Below, piece by piece: positions 6,017-9,495 of a stretch of 9,495 nt of DNA. A program made the position numbers and the translations under genes. Numbering within the stretch: position 1 is the stretch's first letter; every line of letters begins with the position of its first letter. Location: contig MGEP01000010.1 in the NCBI GenBank assembly GCA_001791425.1, positions 653 through 10,147 on the forward strand, given 5' to 3'. This DNA comes from Candidatus Uhrbacteria bacterium RIFCSPLOWO2_02_FULL_48_12 (GTDB taxonomy: Bacteria; Patescibacteriota; Patescibacteriia; GWA2-46-9). Below the pieces are notes generated by a model. The model searched no databases. It was given only the letters and a program-made list of their open reading frames with translations, and was not told the origin of the DNA.

Positions 6017-6274
6017 ATGTCTTCCGAACTTCAGTTAAAAATCATCTCTCTCAAAGAGGTCGTCTACAACGACTATGTTGATTCCGTAACCCTCCCAACC
6101 AAGGCGGGCGAAATTACCGTGCTTCCACATCACGCTCCGCTTATTTCGCACCTTGCGAAAGGCACGCTCCGCGCCCGCCGTCGCGGATCCGAAGGTCATC
6201 CTAAAGCATTTGATATCCAAGGCGGTTTTATGGAGATTACTTCCAACAGCCGGTTGACCGTGTTGCTCGGCTAG
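6017..6274 (+). CDS. atpC: ATP synthase F1 epsilon subunit, N-terminal domain only
   Basis: 85 residues. It covers the beta-sandwich domain of epsilon: LKIISLKEVVYNDYVDSVTL, then the near-universal GEITVLPHHAPLISHL (32-47) and a final GGFMEITSNSRLTVLLG strand. The C-terminal pair of helices found in about 130-residue epsilons, which inhibits ATP hydrolysis by inserting into the hexamer, is absent. Short epsilons of this kind are known elsewhere (green sulfur bacteria, from memory). The subunit would still link gamma to the c-ring, but without the classic inhibitory arm. The ATG follows the 111-bp palindrome and has no Shine-Dalgarno. Confidence 0.92.
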   Translation: MSSELQLKIISLKEVVYNDYVDSVTLPTKAGEITVLPHHAPLISHLAKGTLRARRRGSEGHPKAFDIQGGFMEITSNSRLTVLLG

Positions 6275-6282
6275 CGTCCGTT

Positions 6283-6310
6283 GTTCTTGTTCTGTTATTC
6301 TTGAGAACAA
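6283..6310 (+). other. weak hairpin after atpC
   Basis: TTGTTCT and AGAACAA arms enclose a short T-rich loop 10-30 bases after the atpC stop; an upstream direct TTGTTCT repeat offers a second pairing. No T-run follows, so it is at best an RNA 3'-end stabiliser for the atp transcript. Confidence 0.3.
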
Positions 6311-6348
6311 CAGCACGGCGGTGATTTGGGTAATCCAGGTTTTTGTAC

Positions 6349-6382
6349 AAAAAAACGGGGAGTCGTCTTGAAGACAACTCCC
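6349..6382 (-). terminator. intrinsic terminator for leftward transcription
   Basis: Read on the minus strand, GGGAGTTGTC pairs with GACGACTCCC across one mismatch (6382 down to 6358), and two bases later comes TTTTTTT (6355-6349). This is a textbook shape, but no convincing leftward gene ends here. On the plus strand the same hairpin is preceded by the A-run and followed by no T-run. Confidence 0.6.
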
Positions 6383-6408
6383 ATGGCAATCGTATAAGGC
6401 CACCCACT

Positions 6409-6597
6409 TTGCATTTGCGCGCGAAGTTCGGTAGGGTGTGGGCTGAATTCAGGCGTGTACTTGGGGTGACCGCATGGGCGGAGACGCTCGCTGTCGCGCG
6501 CTTGCAAGCGTATCATGCCGTGAAGGAGATACGATTCGATGGCAAGATTCCCGTCTTCCGCCGCGACATCGGTGGGCCGATACTGGAACTTAACTAG
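6409..6597 (+). CDS. possible small basic protein, unknown
   Basis: 62 residues from a TTG at 6409 with AAGG 9 bases upstream; the same frame is open from 6334, and a GTG at 6436 is another start. The translated sequence (KFGRVWAEFRRVLGVTAWAE, then LAVARLQAYHAVKEIRFDGKI and RRDIGGPILELN) has a sensible amphipathic composition and codon usage like its neighbours. It ends 23 bases before a strong plus-strand terminator, which needs a transcription unit to serve. I do not recognise the family. The alternative is that 6383-6653 is a non-coding RNA or the untranslated tail of the atp operon. Confidence 0.42.
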   Translation: MHLRAKFGRVWAEFRRVLGVTAWAETLAVARLQAYHAVKEIRFDGKIPVFRRDIGGPILELN

Positions 6598-6620
6598 TCG
6601 GCTCTCATAAGTTTTTCACA

Positions 6621-6653
6621 GGTCGGCTGCGACAACTGACAGCCGGCCTTTTT
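6621..6653 (+). terminator. strong intrinsic terminator
   Basis: GGTCGGCTG (6621-6629) pairs with CAGCCGGCC (6640-6648) over 9 bp with one G-T pair, a 10-base loop, and TTTTT (6649-6653). It closes the atp-side transcription unit before the tRNA. Confidence 0.85.
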
Positions 6654-6680
6654 GATTTCCTGCAGGAAAACGGATAAGAT
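6652..6680 (+). promoter_or_regulatory. candidate promoter of tRNA-Ala and the oxidoreductase
   Basis: TTGATT (6652-6657), 17-base spacer, TAAGAT (6675-6680). The -35 box overlaps the T-run of the preceding terminator. Transcription would start near 6687, about 55 bases before the tRNA. Confidence 0.45.
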
Positions 6681-6741
6681 AATCGCGACGGCCAAATCAT
6701 TTGCGAGGCACATAATCGCCCGTCCGTCTACGGCTGACGAG

Positions 6742-6812
6742 GGGCCTATAGTAAAATGGCATTACGCGCCCATGGCATGGGCGAGGTGGGAGTCCGATTC
6801 TCCCTAGGTCCA
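6742..6812 (+). tRNA. tRNA-Ala, anticodon GGC
   Basis: A 71-base cloverleaf: acceptor GGGCCTA/TAGGTCC (6742-6748, 6805-6811), D stem GTAA/TTAC with GG in the loop, anticodon stem CGCCC/GGGCG (6767-6771, 6779-6783) around ATGGCAT with anticodon GGC at 6774-6776, a four-base variable region, T stem GGGAG/CTCCC, discriminator A6812. The acceptor has the G3-U70 wobble pair, the identity element of alanine tRNAs, which confirms the assignment. CCA is not encoded and must be added. The T loop reads TCCGATT: the normally invariant T55 is C. The next gene's ATG is only two bases beyond the tRNA. Confidence 0.93.
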
Positions 6813-6814
6813 AA

Positions 6815-7405
6815 ATGAAAAAGAAAAAGGTTTTTGTGTTGGTGGGACATCCGGATAACGAAAGTTTGAGCGCGAAGTTTGCGACAAGTTATGTGCACGG
6901 AGCCGAGGAAGCCGGTCATGATGTGCGCCGAACGAACCTCGGAGAACTCTCTTTTGACCCGATTCTGCATCGCGGCTATAAAGCGCAGCAGCCGCTGGAG
7001 CCGGACTTGCTTACTATGCAGGAGGATATCCTGTGGTGCGACCATTTTGTGATTCTCTATCCGACGTGGTTTTCCACCATGCCCGCGCTTCTGAAGGGGC
7101 TTTTTGACCGTATATGGCTTCCCGGTTTTGCGTTTCAGTTCCGCAAGGAAGGGATATTTAAAGATAAATTGTGGCGCGGGCTTCTCAAGGGCAGAACTGC
7201 GCGCGTCTTTGTACTCTCCGACTCGCCGCCGATTCTCGCGCGGCTCATTTTCGGCGACACCACGAACGAAATCCGCAAAGGCATCCTTTGGTTTTCCGGC
7301 ATCCGCGCCCGCGTGAAAAAAGTCGGCCCCGTGAAGTTTCTCACGCCGCGGAGGACGGAGCGGTGGAAACGGAGGTTCCACCGATGGGGCAAACATGGAT
7401 GGTAA
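6815..7405 (+). CDS. flavodoxin-fold NAD(P)H-quinone oxidoreductase (NQO1/YwrO/KefF-like)
   Basis: 196 residues. First strand and phosphate loop VFVLVGHPDNESLSAKF (6-22) are typical of the NQO1-like flavodoxin-fold family, which binds FMN or FAD and transfers two electrons from NAD(P)H to quinones. The flavin-contact stretch YPTWFSTMPALLKGLFDRIW (82-101) and the following PGFAF match the family closely. Its C-terminus is Arg/Trp-rich. Physiological substrate is unknown; detoxification of quinones or redox balance is likely. The first strand begins at residue 5, so the start cannot lie downstream; the ATG is therefore two bases after the tRNA and has no leader of its own, implying processing from a common transcript. 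Confidence 0.9.
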   Translation: MKKKKVFVLVGHPDNESLSAKFATSYVHGAEEAGHDVRRTNLGELSFDPILHRGYKAQQPLEPDLLTMQEDILWCDHFVILYPTWFSTMPALLKGLFDRIWLPGFAFQFRKEGIFKDKLWRGLLKGRTARVFVLSDSPPILARLIFGDTTNEIRKGILWFSGIRARVKKVGPVKFLTPRRTERWKRRFHRWGKHGW

Positions 7406-7408
7406 TAC

Positions 7409-7433
7409 CAGAAAATTATTTCTGCTATTTTTT
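7409..7433 (+). terminator. possible intrinsic terminator after the oxidoreductase gene
   Basis: CAGAAA, loop ATTA, TTTCTG (7409-7424) followed by CTA and six T (7428-7433). The stem is short and AT-rich, so it would be a weak terminator; it lies directly outside the left end of the insertion sequence. Confidence 0.4.
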
Positions 7434-7436
7434 ATT

Positions 7437-7461
7437 GGGTAATATCTACTTTCTGCCACCA
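7437..7461 (+). repeat. left terminal inverted repeat of the IS
   Basis: Starts GGGTAATATCT and ends TCTGCCACCA; mismatches to the right end fall only in the middle of the repeat (positions 10 and 13-15). Confidence 0.8.
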
Positions 7462-8252
7462 AATCTCGTCAGGAATTGATACAGTCGAAACATCTGTTCC
7501 TTACGAGAGAGGTTGCGGAAATTATACCGCCACTGGTGCTCTCCGACAAAGCGATAGAGGTATCTTCGTTGGACCCCGCCTTTTGCGGCAAGGAAGTTTT
7601 TGAGCAGTCCCCAGTACCCGTCAAGCGTTTGCGTGTGCACTTCACCGCGCACATACTCACCCGCATCATGGTCAACAAAGTCGTGCCGGTAGCCGTAGCG
7701 AGGAAGCGCGCGGTATCCTTTGAAGCCGTCCGTGTAGAGCGTGCTACCCCGCTCCACCGTTTCGGTGATATGCGGTCGTGTCGTGGCAATCTTGGTATTC
7801 GACACAAGCCATGCGCGTACTTGTTTCTGTCCACGCGAGACAATGCCGAAAATGGCTTGTTTGCTCGTCCCCCTGCCACGCCGCGTCCCTTGCCGTCTGA
7901 TGTGAATGCGCTTATTCTTCCACTGACCGCCGAGGTAGGTCTCGTCCGCTTCACAGATGCCGGAAAGCGTCTCGGGAACATCAACGCACATAATTCTTCG
8001 TAGGACGGTAACACAAGCATGTGCCGTCATTACGGAAAGACGGCATTCCTTTTCAACCGCTTTCCCCGTTTCATCGCGCAGAAATGTGTCAATGACACGG
8101 TACCAGTGAGCGCGAGTAATTCTGAAACCCTGAATTGGACAAAAAGTGTGCGGCGACCATTCCCTGCGGCATCGCATACACTTTCGGTGATGTCGGCGCA
8201 CCAACCAAAAGAAACGGTGTCCGCAATGCAAACACGAACCATTTGTAGGCAT
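7446..8252 (-). CDS. IS1595-family (ISXO2-like) DDE transposase
   Basis: 268 residues. N-terminal zinc ribbon with CxxC pairs at 7/10 and 25/28, then a helix-turn-helix-like stretch, and the catalytic domain. ADETYLGGQW (102-111) carries the first Asp (103), LYTDGFKGY (172-180) the second (175), and HTQTLDGYWGLLKN (206-219) aligns with the family's HTN-x-xE-x-FW-x-LLK block, here with Asp211 where Glu is usual and Lys218 conserved. It would cut and join the ends of its own element. The start at 8252 is the first ATG after an in-frame TAG; family members often have about 20 more N-terminal residues, so the N-terminus may be slightly eroded or begin differently. Confidence 0.92.
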   Translation of the reverse strand: MPTNGSCLHCGHRFFWLVRRHHRKCMRCRREWSPHTFCPIQGFRITRAHWYRVIDTFLRDETGKAVEKECRLSVMTAHACVTVLRRIMCVDVPETLSGICEADETYLGGQWKNKRIHIRRQGTRRGRGTSKQAIFGIVSRGQKQVRAWLVSNTKIATTRPHITETVERGSTLYTDGFKGYRALPRYGYRHDFVDHDAGEYVRGEVHTQTLDGYWGLLKNFLAAKGGVQRRYLYRFVGEHQWRYNFRNLSRKEQMFRLYQFLTRFGGRK

Positions 8253-8330
8253 AACATTGGTGGCAAAATGTTGATAATGCCCCCACTATGTCTCAAATAT
8301 CGCTTTGTTAAGAGTCAAAGAACAGAAATC

Positions 8331-8355
8331 TGGTGGCAGATTTTATATATTACCC
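8331..8355 (-). repeat. right terminal inverted repeat of the IS
   Basis: Reverse complement of the left end with four central mismatches. It lies about 80 bases upstream of the transposase ATG, leaving room for the element's own promoter. Confidence 0.8.
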
Positions 8356-8403
8356 TAGATAAATAGGTCAGGCACTTTTGATGTAAACCGAACTCTAATC
8401 CTA

Positions 8404-8481
8404 ATGGCAAACATTCAGCACTACATTTTCGTGGACGAGTCGGGCGATCCGGGGAAGCCGTTTGAAAAGATGATAAAATAA
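8404..8481 (+). pseudogene. DUF3800 gene remnant (25 codons)
   Basis: The frame reads MANIQHYIFVDESGDPGKPF and ends EKMIK. YIFVDESGDPG is the characteristic first strand and acidic motif of DUF3800 proteins, which are about 200-300 residues long and thought to be RNase H-like. Here the gene stops eight residues after the motif, so it has lost almost everything; the final PFEKMIK could be the original C-terminus joined by an internal deletion. It lies 48 bases from the right end of the insertion sequence and 8 bases before the next gene. Confidence 0.6.
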
Positions 8482-8489
8482 AAACCGTT

Positions 8490-8966
8490 ATGCTTGGATT
8501 CACCGACGAACAATTTAAAGAGGTAAAAGAAAAAGGTGAAGCGTTGTATAAATCGCTCGGCGAGGTTTACTGTCCGTATTTCAAGGAAAAGGTGAGTTTT
8601 AACGCTAAGGGTCTGGAACATTTGAAGTTTAAAAAGAAACATCATGCCCGCTCTGCCGAAGATCAATATGTACGGTTTAGAATTCTAAAACTGGCACCTG
8701 AGATTCTCAAGCAAACAAAAACCATTCAAGGAATATCAGAACAAAAGGTGTTTGAGCTAAACCGAAGCAACCAGCGAAACGAATATGTCATGGCTGACGC
8801 TCTGTATTACGAATTTGTCGCTATTTTGGAAAAGACGAGAGTGCGAGTAATCGTTAAACAGATTGGCACAGCCCCGAAATATTTTTGGAGCGTCATTCCA
8901 TTTTGGAAAATCAACAAAGAGAACGGAAAAAGAAAATTGCACTATGGTAGCCCTGAGTATGATTAA
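8490..8966 (+). CDS. uncharacterised basic protein, possible BECR-fold nuclease
   Basis: 158 residues, no membrane segment. Features: YCPYFKEKVSFNAKGLEHLK (28-47), a conserved-looking His in GLEHL and a basic cluster KKKHHAR, a middle helix (RFRILKLAPEIL), and a beta-rich C-terminal half with VRVIVKQIGTAPKYFWSVIP. The GLEH...H/R plus alternating hydrophobic strand pattern resembles phage Barnase-EndoU-ColicinE5-RelE-like (PBECR) domains, and I recall proteins like this in other CPR genomes, but I cannot confirm either. If correct it would be an RNase or toxin. It follows the DUF3800 remnant by 8 bases; no antitoxin is apparent. Confidence 0.7.
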   Translation: MLGFTDEQFKEVKEKGEALYKSLGEVYCPYFKEKVSFNAKGLEHLKFKKKHHARSAEDQYVRFRILKLAPEILKQTKTIQGISEQKVFELNRSNQRNEYVMADALYYEFVAILEKTRVRVIVKQIGTAPKYFWSVIPFWKINKENGKRKLHYGSPEYD

Positions 8967-8992
8967 TACATTCATGCACAATAATGCAACAA

Positions 8993-9019
8993 AAAACACC
9001 GCTTTTGGCGATGTGTTTT
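8993..9019 (+). terminator. probable terminator after the 158-aa gene
   Basis: AAAACAC plus CGC (8993-9002) pairs with GCG plus GTGTTTT (9008-9019) with a two-base bulge and loop TTTTG. The A and T flanks would let it work in both directions. Confidence 0.45.
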
Positions 9020-9168
9020 GTTGGCACTTGGTTACGGTTTGGATAAACATTGACCGTGAGAGGGCAAGCCCATCCAAGCGCCACAGTCAATGTAACAAAG
9101 ATTGATATAAAAGTCAAAGATGGATATGGGGATAATTCAAGCCGAATTAAAGATAGAGCAACTCTTGT

Positions 9169-9495
9169 ATGTTCATCCCAAGGAAAATCCTCTATACAGT
9201 CGGCATCGTGGCGATACTTGCTATCGGCATCTTTATCAGTTCATCATCCGGAAAGGGAAAGGCGACTCAACCGCCAGAACAGATACCAGAGCAGATCGCG
9301 GCAGTCGGTGGAATAGACATATCGACATCAGCCGTTACAGATGCGACGAGTACAGGCACAGAATCGCAGTCGGGCGAGTTGGTGAAAGTCGTGCGCGTGG
9401 TGGACGGCGACACGATAAATGTTGAAATAAACGGCAAGGTAGAACCCGTGCGCTATATCGGCATAGATACGCCTGAGACAGTTGACCCGCGCAAA
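9169..9495 (+). CDS. membrane-anchored thermonuclease (SNase-like), partial at right edge
   Basis: 109 codons are visible and the frame is open to the edge. Residues 6-24 (KILYTVGIVAILAIGIFIS) are a signal anchor; 25-70 is a Ser/Thr/Pro/Gln-rich linker; the staphylococcal-nuclease domain starts at about 71 with VKVVRVVDGDTINVEINGK. DGDT (79-82) supplies the Ca-binding aspartates (Asp19/Asp21 in staphylococcal nuclease), Arg95 in VRYIGIDTPE corresponds to Arg35 and Glu103 to Glu43, so the active site visible so far is intact. It would degrade DNA or RNA outside the membrane, perhaps for nucleotide scavenging, which suits a lineage that often lacks nucleotide synthesis. Upstream stop at 9154 fixes the start near this ATG. 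9020-9168 holds no gene I can support. Confidence 0.9.
   Translation, partial: MFIPRKILYTVGIVAILAIGIFISSSSGKGKATQPPEQIPEQIAAVGGIDISTSAVTDATSTGTESQSGELVKVVRVVDGDTINVEINGKVEPVRYIGIDTPETVDPRK

Larger units (their letters stand above)
7437..8355 (-). mobile_element. IS1595-family insertion sequence, 919 bp
   Basis: Ends are defined by 25-bp imperfect inverted repeats, 7437-7461 and 8331-8355, 21 of 25 identical; both begin GGGTAATAT at the outer edge and end CTGCCACCA inside. The single transposase gene runs leftward and its stop codon lies within the left repeat. The 8-bp flanks (TTTTTATT before, TAGATAAA after) do not match, so no target duplication is visible. The element appears structurally complete. 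Confidence 0.82.

Noticed and set aside
6746..7462. 238-aa minus-strand frame opposite the oxidoreductase and tRNA
   Set aside because: Antisense shadow; it runs through the tRNA-Ala and has the low-complexity composition of a complementary strand.
7476..8003. 175-aa plus-strand frame opposite the transposase
   Set aside because: The minus-strand frame has clear transposase motifs and zinc ribbon; this one has none.
9050..9316. 88-aa frame reading GQAHPSATVNVT, like a bacterial Ig-like repeat
   Set aside because: After about 40 residues it overlaps the thermonuclease gene in another frame and becomes Arg/Ser-rich. At most it is a short gene remnant at 9050-9165.

Overview
The window looks like a chromosomal segment of a Candidate Phyla Radiation bacterium (Patescibacteria, Parcubacteria-like). 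That is an inference from four things: an F-type ATP synthase gene run broken up by short palindromic repeats, mostly weak or absent Shine-Dalgarno sequences, a tRNA without an encoded CCA, and many small accessory, toxin-like and Trp-rich secreted proteins. TGA is used as a stop (for example at the ends of atpD and pemK), so the code is the standard bacterial one.

Layout. Positions 1-2848 are an accessory block: a small membrane-anchored coiled-coil protein, a decayed copy of the start of atpG, a secreted Trp-rich peptide and a membrane-anchored protein as a pair, a zinc-finger protein with a pRiA4b ORF-3-like core, and a DUF433/DUF5615 toxin-antitoxin pair whose toxin gene is frameshifted. 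A second, clearer atpG start fragment (2722-2847) leads into an intact PemK/MazF-like toxin gene (2849-3241). The functional atpG, atpD and atpC follow (3340-6274), encoding the gamma, beta and epsilon subunits of ATP synthase; atpA is not in the window and would normally lie just upstream of atpG. After a short putative gene and a strong terminator come a tRNA-Ala(GGC) and, two bases later, a flavodoxin-fold quinone oxidoreductase gene. A complete-looking 919-bp IS1595-family element (7437-8355, transposase on the minus strand) separates these from a remnant of a DUF3800 gene, an uncharacterised 158-aa protein gene, and the start of a membrane-anchored thermonuclease gene that runs off the right edge.

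The most notable structure is that the 5' end of atpG occurs three times (from 286, from 2722, and in the real gene at 3340). The first two copies share a hairpin insert after the same atpG codon. The first is followed by what looks like a PemK tail and the second by an intact PemK gene; the two stretches are then followed by related untranslated sequence. This is best explained by repeated insertion, or tandem duplication, of a cassette made of pemK, a leader and an atpG 5' end, with each event regenerating a working atpG. A perfect 33-bp direct repeat marks the last junction.

A second theme is repeat invasion of the ATP synthase genes. AtpG is about 58 residues longer than usual, and three in-frame low-complexity or palindromic insertions account for that excess. 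The atpG-atpD and atpD-atpC gaps are also made of inverted repeats. Several genes appear to have near-leaderless starts, and the oxidoreductase mRNA could acquire its 5' end from tRNA processing.
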